64,000 nt of DNA. Origin: UBA3537 sp045561735 (GTDB lineage Bacteria > Bacteroidota > Bacteroidia > Flavobacteriales > Flavobacteriaceae). Within the stretch, counting starts at the first letter, position 1. The number at the start of each line of letters is the position of its first letter. A model generated the notes under the pieces. The model was not told where the DNA came from. It did not search any database and saw only the letters and a list, made by a program, of their open reading frames with translations. The stretch is from the NCBI GenBank assembly GCA_045561735.1, contig JBJKXC010000026.1:1-64000 (forward strand), given 5' to 3'. Positions 51,731 to 61,112 of the stretch are shown in pieces. Both the position numbers and the translations under genes were made by a program.

Positions 51731-52615
51731 ATGATATTACTTGACGGAAGACAAACTAGTTCCAAAATAAAAGAAGAAATCGCAGCTAAAGTTTCACAAA
51801 TGAAACAATATAATAAGCGAGTACCTCATTTAGCTGCTGTATTGGTGGGTATGGACGGAGCAAGCATGACTTATGTGGGAGCAAAAGTCAAAGCTTGTAA
51901 ATTGGTAGGATTTGAGTCTACACTTGTTAAACTTCCTGAAGACACTTCTGAGCAGGCTTTGCTGGAACAAATTAATATTTTAAACAATAAACACGAAATT
52001 GATGGATATATCGTTCAGCTACCACTTCCGAAGCACATTGATGAACAAAAAATTTTAATGGCAATAGACCCCAATAAAGACGTGGATGGCTTTCATCCAA
52101 CTAATGTTGGAAAGCTAACTCTAGATTTACCTACCTTTATCTCCGCGACGCCTTACGGCATCATGGAATTATTAGAACGTTATGAAATTCCAACTTCTGG
52201 TAAAAATGTAGTTGTTATTGGTAGAAGCCATATTGTTGGCCGTCCAATGAGTATATTAATGAGCCAAAAACGTAAAGCTGGAAATGCAACCGTAACTATT
52301 GCCCACAGCCGAACAGAAAATTTAGCAACCCTAACAAAACAAGCAGATATTGTCATAGCAGCGCTTGGCATTCCTGAATTTTTAACTGCTGAAATGGTAA
52401 AAGACAATGCTGTGGTTATTGATGTTGGCATTACAAGAGTTCCAGATAAAACTAAGAAAAAAGGCTATAGAATTGCTGGAGATGTGGACTTTGAATCTGT
52501 GTCAAAAAAGGCAAGTCATATTACACCCGTACCAGGCGGAGTTGGCCCTATGACCATCGCCATGTTGTTGAAAAACACCCTGCAAGCAAGAGAAGGCTTT
52601 GGCAATGCCAATTAA
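51731..52615 (+). CDS. folD: Bifunctional methylenetetrahydrofolate dehydrogenase / cyclohydrolase FolD
   Basis: Interconverts 5,10-methylene- and 10-formyl-tetrahydrofolate. The 294-residue protein shows DGYIVQLPLPKHID, DPNKDVDGFHP, the NADP-binding VVVIGRSHIVGRP and the C-terminal TPVPGGVGPMTIAML, all diagnostic. It converges with the VOC protein gene, with two bases between their ends, and is probably co-transcribed with ffh. Confidence 0.97.
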   Translation: MILLDGRQTSSKIKEEIAAKVSQMKQYNKRVPHLAAVLVGMDGASMTYVGAKVKACKLVGFESTLVKLPEDTSEQALLEQINILNNKHEIDGYIVQLPLPKHIDEQKILMAIDPNKDVDGFHPTNVGKLTLDLPTFISATPYGIMELLERYEIPTSGKNVVVIGRSHIVGRPMSILMSQKRKAGNATVTIAHSRTENLATLTKQADIVIAALGIPEFLTAEMVKDNAVVIDVGITRVPDKTKKKGYRIAGDVDFESVSKKASHITPVPGGVGPMTIAMLLKNTLQAREGFGNAN

Positions 52616-52617
52616 AC

Positions 52618-53049
52618 TTACTTTGCAAAAATTTGATTCAAGTCTCTAAAAGATTTGAATTCAAGTGCATTTCCTGCTGGATCTAAAAAAAACATCGTTG
52701 CTTGCTCTCCAATTTCCCCTTCAAATCGCGTATATGGCTCAATGATAAAATCTATCCCTTTATTTTTTAAATCTCTGCCAAATTCCTGAAACATATCCCA
52801 TTCTAATATTACGCCAAAATGTGGAACGGGCACTTGCTTGCCGTCCACTTCATTGGCGTGTATTTTTTCATTTAACTTGGGTTTGTAATGCAAAACCAAT
52901 TGATGTCCAAATAAGTTCATATCGACCCAATGGGAACTGCTACGTCCCTCCGTGCAGCCCAGCACTTCTTTATAAAATTTTCTACATGCTTCTAAATTCC
53001 AAACTGGAATAGCCAGGTGAAAAGGGCTAATTTTTGAGCTTATTACCAT
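52618..53049 (-). CDS. VOC family (glyoxalase-like) protein
   Basis: A 143-residue protein with two beta-alpha-beta-beta-beta units of the vicinal oxygen chelate fold: FHLAIPVWNLEACRKFYKEV at the start and FFLDPAGNALEFKSF near the end (with the Glu metal ligand). Substrate unknown. Its start overlaps the end of the pseudouridine synthase gene by seven bases, implying coupled translation. Confidence 0.88.
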   Translation of the reverse strand: MVISSKISPFHLAIPVWNLEACRKFYKEVLGCTEGRSSSHWVDMNLFGHQLVLHYKPKLNEKIHANEVDGKQVPVPHFGVILEWDMFQEFGRDLKNKGIDFIIEPYTRFEGEIGEQATMFFLDPAGNALEFKSFRDLNQIFAK

Positions 53050-53768
53050 GATTTTTTTGAATCTTTTAAGGATGCCTTCAGATTTTTGAGTTCTTCAGTT
53101 GTTAGCGTTCTGTAATTCCCAACCTCACTTTTTAAATGAATGTTCATGATTCGGACACGTTGGAGTGCTTTAACTTCGTAATTTAAATATTCACACATGC
53201 GTCTGATCTGTCGATTCAACCCTTGTGTAAGTATAATTTTGAACTTATGACTGCTCAATTTTTTCAGCTCGCAAGGCTTCGTTATGGTTTCTAAAATAGG
53301 AATGCCTTGAGACATGTGTTTTATGAAAGTTTGGGAAATAGGTTTATCTACGGTCACAATGTATTCTTTTTGGTGGTTGTTGCTGGACCGCAATATTTTA
53401 TTGACAATATCCCCGTCATCCGTCAATAAAATTAAACCTTCACTGTCTTTGTCCAATCGTCCGATTGGAAAAATTCTACTGGGGTAGTTGATGTAGTCAA
53501 TAATGTTATTTTTTTCTACCCTTGTATCCGTAGTACAAACAATTCCTACAGGTTTGTTAAAGGCGATATAGGTGGCTATTTTTTTTTTCTTTTTAATAAC
53601 TTTACCATCAACCTCAACAAGGTCTTCTGCTCGAATCTTCGTACCCATTTCTGGAACACTTCCATTGACCAAAACTCGGCCTTCTTCAATAAGTTTATCT
53701 GCAGCTCTGCGCGAACAGTAGCCCGCTTCACTAAGGAATTTATTGAGCCTTTTTGAAGTTGTTTCCAT
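53043..53768 (-). CDS. rluF: 23S rRNA pseudouridine synthase, RluF-like
   Basis: Makes pseudouridine in ribosomal RNA. The 241-residue protein has an N-terminal S4 RNA-binding domain (RLNKFLSEAGYCSRRAADKL, about 7-26) and the catalytic GRLDKDSEGLILLTDDGD with Asp106, then GLNRQIRRMCEYL. Sequence is closest in style to the RluF/RluB group; the exact target base cannot be told. Confidence 0.9.
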   Translation of the reverse strand: METTSKRLNKFLSEAGYCSRRAADKLIEEGRVLVNGSVPEMGTKIRAEDLVEVDGKVIKKKKKIATYIAFNKPVGIVCTTDTRVEKNNIIDYINYPSRIFPIGRLDKDSEGLILLTDDGDIVNKILRSSNNHQKEYIVTVDKPISQTFIKHMSQGIPILETITKPCELKKLSSHKFKIILTQGLNRQIRRMCEYLNYEVKALQRVRIMNIHLKSEVGNYRTLTTEELKNLKASLKDSKKSW

Positions 53769-53787
53769 GGGTTAAATGTACAAAACT

Positions 53788-54570
53788 TTAGGCCGGTATA
53801 AAATCAATGATTTTGTCAATTACCTTTTTACTTTTTAGTCCATGCCCCAAACCTTGTGTAGTAAATAAATGACTATTTTTAAAAGCCAATTGAATTTCTA
53901 GGGCATCTGAATAGGGTATTACAGGGTCTAATTCGTCGTGAACTAGCAAGCAATGACAGTCAATTTCTTTTGCAAATTGAGCGGTGTTAAAATAAGATGA
54001 AGGCTGTCCAAATCTTTTTTGAATGATAACTTCCATACCAGCCCTCACGATTTTGTTATACCCCATCAAATCGCTGTAATTTTCAAAAATGGCAGGAAAG
54101 CCTGCTGGCGTTCCTAAAAACACCAAGGTATCAGCTTTATAATTGCTATTATTTTTTAAAAAATACGAAATGGCCATACCGCCAACAGAATGCCCAATTA
54201 AAATCGTAGGTTTGAATTCATTGCTGACCACCTCAACAAATTTTGAGTACAAAATGGCATTAAAAATTTTGCTACCCGAAGCGCCGTGAGCTGGAGCATC
54301 CAGTGCCACAATATTGTAGTCTTTTTTTTGAAGTCTATCAATTATATTTTTCCATCTAACAGAATTACTTTGCCATCCGTGTGCTAATAATACCGTTTGT
54401 TTTGAACCTTTCCAATGGTATGTTGCAATTTCAAGGTTTTCGTAATACAGCAGCTTTTTATCCGAACTTTCAAGTATAGGATGTGGTTGCTTTAGGCGTC
54501 CCTTTAACGGTCTTGAAAATAAATCTAAAGCTAAATTTGAAGCCATACTTTGGCTGGCGTATGCAAGCAT
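53788..54570 (-). CDS. Alpha/beta hydrolase
   Basis: A 260-residue soluble hydrolase with the nucleophile elbow GHSVGG (Ser128), an oxyanion-hole region LLAHGWQSNS, acidic residue in HDELDPVIP and a late His in GLGHGL. Substrate unknown. It lies upstream of the RluF-like gene on the same strand with a 19-base gap. Confidence 0.9.
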   Translation of the reverse strand: MLAYASQSMASNLALDLFSRPLKGRLKQPHPILESSDKKLLYYENLEIATYHWKGSKQTVLLAHGWQSNSVRWKNIIDRLQKKDYNIVALDAPAHGASGSKIFNAILYSKFVEVVSNEFKPTILIGHSVGGMAISYFLKNNSNYKADTLVFLGTPAGFPAIFENYSDLMGYNKIVRAGMEVIIQKRFGQPSSYFNTAQFAKEIDCHCLLVHDELDPVIPYSDALEIQLAFKNSHLFTTQGLGHGLKSKKVIDKIIDFIPA

Positions 54571-54697
54571 ATTAAGAAAAGCTCCAATAAGTTTTGGTAT
54601 GAATGTATTCGTACTTATTTTAATTCGATTTTGAAATGTTCAATTTTTGAAAGTAATCATTTTAAAAAACAGTTTACGCATGTTTTCTTTTTTCATA

Positions 54698-55255
54698 TCA
54701 ATACCACTGTATAAAAAAGTCTTTGATTTTGGCTTGAGGAGGTATGGATACAGCTTCAATTTTTTGAGTCATGTCATAGCGTAAATTCTCAGGAAGCTCC
54801 GATTTATCAATGGTAAAGTAGGCATTGATCTCATTCACAGAGACAATTAAATTTCGCAAGGTATTTTGAATCCCTGAAATATTGTATTTTGAACTGATAT
54901 TCTTATAAGTTCCAAGTTTATTTAGTCCTTTATTGGTCTTATAGCGGGGGTCCATGATTCGGACACTTTGAATGGTTGATAAAGAATCGAGAGCTTCTTT
55001 AGGTGTTAGTTCTAAAAGCAATGTCTGTGTTTCTTTTTCAAAAATTTTGATGATGTTGGGATTACCAATAAACTCATCACCTCCAATAAATTTACTTATA
55101 GAGTCATTTGAAAAGATAAACGAAAGTTCTCTAACACTTGTAGAATCGCTGAGATACCCAATGTTATGCTTGTTAATCACATACCGATCAGGTTCAGACT
55201 TACAGCTATTGGCTATTAAATAGATTGCAATTAAAAGTAAAAACGTCTGTTTCAT
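54698..55255 (-). CDS. Small lipoprotein of unknown function
   Basis: I do not recognise this 185-residue protein. It has a lipoprotein signal (lipobox ANSC, Cys18, followed by KSEPD) and a mixed soluble part with no clear motif; a run EALDSLSTIQSVRIMDPRY falls mid-protein. It diverges from queE and has its own promoter (55291-55322) overlapping that of queE. Confidence 0.7.
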   Translation of the reverse strand: MKQTFLLLIAIYLIANSCKSEPDRYVINKHNIGYLSDSTSVRELSFIFSNDSISKFIGGDEFIGNPNIIKIFEKETQTLLLELTPKEALDSLSTIQSVRIMDPRYKTNKGLNKLGTYKNISSKYNISGIQNTLRNLIVSVNEINAYFTIDKSELPENLRYDMTQKIEAVSIPPQAKIKDFFIQWY

Positions 55256-55290
55256 GTTTTGTTTTTATGTCTTTTTTATAGAGAGTTTTG

Positions 55291-55322
55291 CAAAAATAAA
55301 TCAAGTTTTTGTTCTTAAACAA
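55291..55322 (-). promoter_or_regulatory. Promoter of the small lipoprotein gene
   Basis: Minus-strand TTG (55320-55322), a 21-base spacer and TATTTTTG (55291-55298), ending 35 bases before the gene start. Confidence 0.55.
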
Positions 55323-55342
55323 AAATCAGTAAACTATTTTTG
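55308..55342 (+). promoter_or_regulatory. Promoter of queE
   Basis: TTTG (55308-55311), a 23-base spacer and TATTTTTG (55335-55342). It overlaps the divergent promoter for the small lipoprotein gene and excludes the in-frame TTG at 55340 as a start. Confidence 0.5.
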
Positions 55343-55348
55343 TATACT

Positions 55349-55981
55349 ATGCTGAAACCAGAAATGAAAAAACTTGTCAATGCGGGTGAAATGTTGCCAC
55401 TTATGGAGGCATTTTATACTATTCAAGGTGAAGGCTACCACAAAGGAACCGCAGCTTATTTTATAAGAGTCGGCGGTTGCGATGTTGGCTGTCATTGGTG
55501 TGATGTCAAAGAGAGTTGGGATGCAGATGTACATCCCCCGACAGCCATTGAGACTATAGCAGCGCAAGCAACTGAATTCAGTGATACTATTGTTGTAACA
55601 GGTGGCGAGCCATTGATGTGGGATATGCAGCCGCTTACAAATCTCTTAAAAGAGAAAAAATTAAAAACACATATAGAAACATCAGGGGCCTATCCCTTGA
55701 GTGGAGACTGGGACTGGATTTGTCTGTCTCCAAAAAAACGCAAACCTTTAGTTTCTAAAATTTACTCCAAAGCCCACGAGCTTAAAATGATCGTTTACAA
55801 CAAAAGTGATTTTAAATTTGCTGAAGAACATGCTCAAAAAGTTTCTAAAGACTGTATTTTATACCTGCAGCCTGAGTGGAGTGTTAGTGAAAAAATCACG
55901 CCACTTATTGTAGAATACGTCATGAAGCACCCGAAGTGGAAGATTTCACTCCAAACACACAAGTATTTAAACATTCCGTAG
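55349..55981 (+). CDS. queE: 7-carboxy-7-deazaguanine synthase QueE
   Basis: A radical-SAM enzyme of queuosine synthesis that makes 7-carboxy-7-deazaguanine. The 210-residue protein has the CxxxCxxC cluster motif (CDVGCHWC), TIQGEG at the start, the VTGGEPLMW block and SPKKRKPL. Start taken at ATG 55349 (MLKPEMKKL); ATG 55364 is also possible because the promoter lies so close. Other queuosine genes are not in this window. Confidence 0.94.
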   Translation: MLKPEMKKLVNAGEMLPLMEAFYTIQGEGYHKGTAAYFIRVGGCDVGCHWCDVKESWDADVHPPTAIETIAAQATEFSDTIVVTGGEPLMWDMQPLTNLLKEKKLKTHIETSGAYPLSGDWDWICLSPKKRKPLVSKIYSKAHELKMIVYNKSDFKFAEEHAQKVSKDCILYLQPEWSVSEKITPLIVEYVMKHPKWKISLQTHKYLNIP

Positions 55982-56000
55982 TTTTTTGATTTAATTTTAT

Positions 56001-56030
56001 TATAAATTTAAATAAAAATTTATATTTTTT
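56001..56030 (+). terminator. Possible AT-only terminator after queE
   Basis: TATAAATTT (56001-56009) and AAATTTATA (56016-56024) form a stem with a six-base loop, followed by six T. The stem has no G-C pair, so strength is doubtful. Confidence 0.35.
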
Positions 56031-56154
56031 GTCATTTTACTTAATTTTTAAATAATTATTTATTTTTTAAGTTACAATTTATAACCATATTTATTATGTG
56101 TGTTTATAAATTATAATATATAGGTCATTTTTGTTAAAAATTAATTTAATAGCC

Positions 56155-57822
56155 ATGTGTGGAATTGTTTGTGCTTTCGATTTAAAAGAGAAAAGTGAGG
56201 TCATAAGACCTCAAATCTTAGAAATGTCTAAAACCATTAGACACCGCGGTCCTGACTGGAGCGGTATTTTTGACAATCAGAAAACCGTCATGGCGCACGA
56301 GCGCTTGGCAATTGTCGATCCAGCTTCAGGGAAGCAACCTCTTCACAGTCCTGATGGTCAATTGGTTTTGGCTGCAAATGGGGAGATATACAACCATAGA
56401 GCACTTCGCAAACAACTCAAATCTGAATACGAATTTCAAACAGCAAGTGATTGTGAAATTATTTTAGCACTTTTTAAAGAAAAAGGGGTTGATTTTGTTG
56501 ACGATCTAAACGGCATATTTGGTTTTGCTATTTATGATGTGTATAAAGATGCATATTTTATTGCAAGAGATCATATGGGTATCATACCGCTTTATATTGG
56601 ATGGGACAAAAATGGGACTTTTTATGTCGCCTCAGAGCTTAAGGCATTAGAATCCGTTTGTACTAAAATAGAACTTTTCCCCCCTGGACATTATTTTTAC
56701 AGCGAATCCAACGAATTTATAAAATGGTACAATAGAGATTGGATTGATTATGATGCCGTAAAAGGGAATGAAACTAGCATAAAAGCAATTAAAGAAGCTT
56801 TAGAGGCTGCGGTGCACCGCCAGCTGATGAGTGATGTACCCTACGGTGTTTTGCTGTCAGGAGGTTTGGATTCTTCGGTCACTTCTGCAATCGCTAAAAA
56901 ATATGCTCAAAAACGAATTGAATCTGGAGACAAAAACGATGCCTGGTGGCCTCAATTACACTCTTTTTCTGTGGGCCTTGAGGGGTCTCCTGACTTGGCC
57001 GCAGCCCAAAAAGTAGCCGATCACATTGGTACAGTTCATCATGAAATAAAATTTACAATTCAAGAAGGTCTAGACGCCATTAAAGATGTTGTTTATAACT
57101 TGGAGACTTACGACACTACAACCGTTCGCGCCAGTACCCCCATGTATCTTATGGCAAGGGTTATCAAGTCTATGGGTATTAAAATGGTGCTTTCAGGCGA
57201 AGGCGCAGATGAATTATTTGGTGGGTATTTGTATTTTCATAAAGCGCCAAATGCCAAAGAATTTCATCAGGAAACTGTTCGAAAACTGGACAAGCTGCAT
57301 ATGTATGACTGCTTGCGAGCCAACAAAAGTCTTGCCGCTTGGGGGATAGAAGGCCGTGTTCCATTTTTGGATAAGGAATTTATGGATGTTGCGATGCGTA
57401 TCAATCCGCAGGATAAGATGATTAAAGGGGAGCGTATGGAAAAATGGGTGGTGCGGAAAGCCTTTGAGGATATTTTACCTGAAAGCGTAGCTTGGCGCCA
57501 GAAAGAACAATTTAGTGACGGCGTTGGATACAGTTGGATTGACACCCTAAAAAAAGTAGTTGATAAAGAAGTTTCTGATGATCAAATGAAAAATGCACAT
57601 TTTAGATTTCCAGTTCAAACTCCACTAAATAAAGAAGAGTTCTATTACCGTTCTATTTTTGAATCGCACTTTCCAAGTGAGGCCGCAGCCCTTTGCGTCC
57701 CTCAAGAACCTAGCGTGGCTTGTAGTACCAAAATCGCATTGGAATGGGATGAGGCTTTTAAAAATTTAAATGACCCTAGCGGTCGTGCCGTTGCTAAAGT
57801 GCATGACAAGGCTTACGATTGA
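56155..57822 (+). CDS. asnB: Asparagine synthase B (glutamine-hydrolysing)
   Basis: Makes asparagine from aspartate, ATP and glutamine. The start is fixed by the class II amidotransferase rule that Cys must be residue 2 (MCGIVCAFDL, ATG at 56155); an upstream in-frame ATG would hide it. The 555-residue protein has a glutaminase domain (about 2-190, RHRGPDWSG) and a synthase domain with the PPi loop VLLSGGLDSS (about 230) and SGEGADELFGGY. Read alone; a stem-loop follows at 57824-57862. Confidence 0.96.
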   Translation: MCGIVCAFDLKEKSEVIRPQILEMSKTIRHRGPDWSGIFDNQKTVMAHERLAIVDPASGKQPLHSPDGQLVLAANGEIYNHRALRKQLKSEYEFQTASDCEIILALFKEKGVDFVDDLNGIFGFAIYDVYKDAYFIARDHMGIIPLYIGWDKNGTFYVASELKALESVCTKIELFPPGHYFYSESNEFIKWYNRDWIDYDAVKGNETSIKAIKEALEAAVHRQLMSDVPYGVLLSGGLDSSVTSAIAKKYAQKRIESGDKNDAWWPQLHSFSVGLEGSPDLAAAQKVADHIGTVHHEIKFTIQEGLDAIKDVVYNLETYDTTTVRASTPMYLMARVIKSMGIKMVLSGEGADELFGGYLYFHKAPNAKEFHQETVRKLDKLHMYDCLRANKSLAAWGIEGRVPFLDKEFMDVAMRINPQDKMIKGERMEKWVVRKAFEDILPESVAWRQKEQFSDGVGYSWIDTLKKVVDKEVSDDQMKNAHFRFPVQTPLNKEEFYYRSIFESHFPSEAAALCVPQEPSVACSTKIALEWDEAFKNLNDPSGRAVAKVHDKAYD

Positions 57823-57823
57823 T

Positions 57824-57862
57824 TTTTTAGGTCTTAAATCATCGTTTTTAAGCGCCTAAAAA
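57824..57862. other. Stem-loop after asnB
   Basis: TTTTTAGG (57824-57831) pairs with CCTAAAAA (57855-57862) and an inner CTTAAA (57833-57838) pairs with TTTAAG (57847-57852). No T run follows on the plus strand, so it is not a standard terminator; it may protect the 3' end of the asnB message. Confidence 0.35.
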
Positions 57863-58013
57863 TAAAAAAACATATTATTCTTTTTGCAACAGACTTTTAA
57901 ATCCAATCTAAGGCTATTTTTAGACTGTTTAAGCGTTGTTTTTTCAAAACCAATATGTTAATAATTACAACTAAAATTCTCACTTAATTCTCCATTTTCA
58001 ATGGACTAATTTT

Positions 58014-58021
58014 TATATTTG
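58014..58021 (+). promoter_or_regulatory. -7 box (TATATTTG) of gyrB
   Basis: Perfect TAnnTTTG 39 bases before the gyrB start; the -33 element is degenerate. Confidence 0.5.
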
Positions 58022-58060
58022 TTTAACAGTTAAAACAGCAAATAAAATAACAAAATTAGT

Positions 58061-60001
58061 ATGAGCGAAGACGTTAATAAAAATCAATATTCCGCAGACA
58101 GTATTCAGGCTTTGGAAGGAATGGAGCATGTGCGCATGCGCCCTTCAATGTATATTGGAGATGTTGGAACACGTGGGCTGCACCACCTTGTGTATGAAGT
58201 CATCGATAATTCCATTGATGAGGCCTTGGCAGGACATTGTGATAAAATTATAGTCACCATCAATGAAGACAATTCTATTACTACAGAAGACAATGGTCGT
58301 GGTATCCCTGTTGGGCTTCACAAAAAAGAAGGGGTTTCTGCTTTAGAGGTTGTAATGACTAAAATTGGAGCCGGCGGAAAATTTGACAAAGACTCTTATA
58401 AAGTTTCTGGCGGATTGCATGGTGTTGGTGTAAGTTGTGTGAATGCACTTTCTGCCCACTTAAAGGCGACTGTTCATAGAGAAGGAAAAGTATGGGAGCA
58501 AGAATATGAACGTGGAAAAGCCATGTATCCTGTCAAATCTACTGGATCGACTGATAAGCGCGGTACAATTGTGACTTTCAAACCCGATTCTGAGATTTTT
58601 ACCCAAACTCTTGAATACAATTATGAAACCCTAGCTAACCGTATGCGAGAATTATCCTTTTTAAACAAGGGAATTACTGTTGTTATTGTTGATAAAAGAG
58701 TGAAAGACAAAAAAGGGGAATACATTGTTGAAACATTTCACTCCAAAGAGGGGCTTTCTGAATTTATCAAATATTTAGACGCCACTAGAGAATCCATCAT
58801 GCAATCGGTCATCGCTTTTGAAGGTGAAAAAAATGGTATTCCCGTTGAGGTGGCCATGATTTACAATACCTCTTATTCTGAAAATCTTCATTCTTATGTA
58901 AACAATATTAATACCCACGAAGGCGGAACACATTTAACGGGTTTTAGACGTGGACTGACTCATACTTTGAAAAAGTATGCGGATGAATCGGGCATGTTAG
59001 AGAAGTTAAAATTTGATATTGCTGGAGATGACTTTAGAGAAGGACTGACTGCAATTATATCTGTCAAGGTGGCCGAACCTCAGTTTGAGGGTCAGACCAA
59101 GACAAAGCTTGGCAACAGAGAGGTTTCATCTTCTGTTAGCCAAGCAGTCTCTGAAATGCTCACTGATTATTTGGAAGAGCACCCAGACGATGCAAAAATT
59201 ATTGTTCAAAAAGTTATTTTAGCAGCTCAAGCAAGACACGCAGCCCAGAAGGCACGTGAAATGGTTCAGCGTAAAACCGTCATGAGTATTGGAGGATTAC
59301 CTGGGAAATTAAGTGATTGTTCAGAGCAAGATCCTGCAAAATGCGAGGTGTTCCTGGTCGAGGGTGATTCAGCTGGAGGTACTGCCAAACAGGGACGTGA
59401 CCGTGCTTTTCAGGCCATTTTGCCTCTGCGTGGTAAGATTCTAAATGTTGAAAAAGCCATGCAACACAAGGTTTTTGAAAATGAAGAAATCAAGAATATT
59501 TTTACTGCATTAGGAGTGACTATTGGTACCGAAGATGATAGTAAAGCACTGAATCTTTCAAGGTTACGTTACCATAAAATTGTAATCATGTGTGATGCCG
59601 ATATTGATGGAAGTCATATTGCTACATTGATTCTTACATTTTTCTTTAGATACATGAAAGAACTCATTGAAGGGGGGCATATTTATATTGCAACACCACC
59701 ATTGTATCTTGTGAAAAAAGGCCAGAAGAAACAATATGCTTGGGATGATCAAGAACGTGATGCTATTGTAGAAAAATTTGGTGGTAGTGCTGGTGTGCAG
59801 CGCTACAAAGGTTTGGGTGAAATGAATGCTACCCAGCTATGGGATACCACCATGAACCCAGAGTTTAGAACATTGCGTCAGGTTCAAATTGATAACGGCA
59901 CGGAAGCGGACCGTATTTTCTCAATGTTGATGGGAGATGAAGTTCCACCTCGCCGAGAATTTATTGAAAAAAATGCCATTTACGCCAATATTGATGCATA
60001 G
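58061..60001 (+). CDS. gyrB: DNA gyrase subunit B
   Basis: The ATPase subunit of gyrase, which supercoils DNA. The 646-residue protein has the GHKL ATPase domain (VIDNSIDEA, EDNGRGIP, GGLHGVG), the transducer domain, and the TOPRIM domain with VEGDSAGGTAKQGRDR and the DADIDGSH metal motif, ending with the conserved RRYKGLGEMNA-type block. Length is that of Bacteroidota GyrB. mdh follows 35 bases downstream on the same strand. Confidence 0.97.
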   Translation: MSEDVNKNQYSADSIQALEGMEHVRMRPSMYIGDVGTRGLHHLVYEVIDNSIDEALAGHCDKIIVTINEDNSITTEDNGRGIPVGLHKKEGVSALEVVMTKIGAGGKFDKDSYKVSGGLHGVGVSCVNALSAHLKATVHREGKVWEQEYERGKAMYPVKSTGSTDKRGTIVTFKPDSEIFTQTLEYNYETLANRMRELSFLNKGITVVIVDKRVKDKKGEYIVETFHSKEGLSEFIKYLDATRESIMQSVIAFEGEKNGIPVEVAMIYNTSYSENLHSYVNNINTHEGGTHLTGFRRGLTHTLKKYADESGMLEKLKFDIAGDDFREGLTAIISVKVAEPQFEGQTKTKLGNREVSSSVSQAVSEMLTDYLEEHPDDAKIIVQKVILAAQARHAAQKAREMVQRKTVMSIGGLPGKLSDCSEQDPAKCEVFLVEGDSAGGTAKQGRDRAFQAILPLRGKILNVEKAMQHKVFENEEIKNIFTALGVTIGTEDDSKALNLSRLRYHKIVIMCDADIDGSHIATLILTFFFRYMKELIEGGHIYIATPPLYLVKKGQKKQYAWDDQERDAIVEKFGGSAGVQRYKGLGEMNATQLWDTTMNPEFRTLRQVQIDNGTEADRIFSMLMGDEVPPRREFIEKNAIYANIDA

Positions 60002-60036
60002 CTAAATAGCGTTTAATTTTTTAAAAATAAAAAATC

Positions 60037-60963
60037 ATGAAAATAACAGTAGTAGGCGCAGGAGCAGTAGGAGCAAGTTGTGCTGAGTATATTGCCATCA
60101 AAAACTTTGCATCTGAAGTCGTTTTATTAGATATTAAACAGGGATATGCTGAGGGGAAAGCTATGGATTTAATGCAATGCGCCTCATTGAACGGCTTTGA
60201 CACTAAAGTCAATGGTAGTACTAACGATTACACCAAAACAGCAAATAGTAATATCTGTGTCATTACCTCTGGAATTCCAAGAAAGCCAGGTATGACAAGG
60301 GAAGAACTTATTGGAATCAATGCGGGAATTGTAAAAACAGTTTCTGAAAATTTAGTCAAATATTCACCACAAACTGTCCTTATTGTGGTAAGTAATCCAA
60401 TGGACACTATGACATATTTAGCCCATCAAGTGACTGGACTTCCCAAAAACAGAATTATCGGAATGGGGGGTGCTTTAGATTCCGCCCGCTTTAAGTACAG
60501 ACTGGCTGAGGCATTGGAAGCCCCAATAAGTGATGTAGATGGAATGGTTATAGGCGGTCACAGCGATGTAGGAATGGTCCCTTTAATTTCACATGCCACT
60601 AGGAACAGCATCAATGTTTCTGAATTCATTTCTCAAAAACGTTTAGAACAAGTAAAAAATGACACTAAAGTTGGAGGCGCGACTCTGACCAAACTCTTAG
60701 GCACCTCAGCGTGGTACGCCCCTGGAGCAGCAGTCAGTGGATTGGTTCAAGCAATTGCCTGTGATCAAAAAAAAATATTTCCCTGTTCCGTATTATTGGA
60801 CGGTGAGTATGGATTAAAAGATCTGTGCATTGGTGTTCCGGTTGTCTTAGGGGCCAATGGAATTGAAAAAATTATTCAAATTGAATTAAGTGATGCAGAT
60901 AAGACCCATCTTGAAACTAGTGCAGAAGGGGTTAAGAAGACCAACGGGCTTCTGAATTTATAA
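60037..60963 (+). CDS. mdh: Malate dehydrogenase
   Basis: Oxidises malate to oxaloacetate in the citric acid cycle. The 308-residue LDH-like enzyme has VGAGAVGASCA at the NAD site, the substrate-loop Arg pair in PRKPGMTREEL, NPMDTMTYLAHQVTG and the catalytic His in GGHSDVGMVP. Family and length agree with Bacteroidota Mdh. A terminator follows. Confidence 0.96.
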   Translation: MKITVVGAGAVGASCAEYIAIKNFASEVVLLDIKQGYAEGKAMDLMQCASLNGFDTKVNGSTNDYTKTANSNICVITSGIPRKPGMTREELIGINAGIVKTVSENLVKYSPQTVLIVVSNPMDTMTYLAHQVTGLPKNRIIGMGGALDSARFKYRLAEALEAPISDVDGMVIGGHSDVGMVPLISHATRNSINVSEFISQKRLEQVKNDTKVGGATLTKLLGTSAWYAPGAAVSGLVQAIACDQKKIFPCSVLLDGEYGLKDLCIGVPVVLGANGIEKIIQIELSDADKTHLETSAEGVKKTNGLLNL

Positions 60964-60994
60964 CAAAACAATCCCTTTTTTCAGCCAGTAATTT

Positions 60995-61024
60995 AAAGCA
61001 CCGCCATATTTGTGGTGCTTTTCT
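60995..61024 (+). terminator. Terminator after mdh
   Basis: AAAGCACC (60995-61002) pairs with GGTGCTTT (61014-61021) around an 11-base loop and ends in TTTTC. Confidence 0.7.
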
Positions 61025-61042
61025 ATTAAAATAAAAAATATA

Positions 61043-61073
61043 TTGGCAAATCACTTCGTAAATCCTATATTTG
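61043..61073 (+). promoter_or_regulatory. Promoter of secDF
   Basis: TTG (61043-61045), a 20-base spacer and TATATTTG (61066-61073) form a full promoter, ending 39 bases before the secDF start. Confidence 0.7.
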
Positions 61074-61112
61074 CTCGTTTACTAAAATTTAAGCAGATTA
61101 AAACAATTCAAA

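Noticed and set aside
58061..60963. Origin of replication near gyrB
   Set aside because: No dnaA gene or cluster of DnaA-box-like sequences was seen; gyrB is not tied to the origin in many Bacteroidota.
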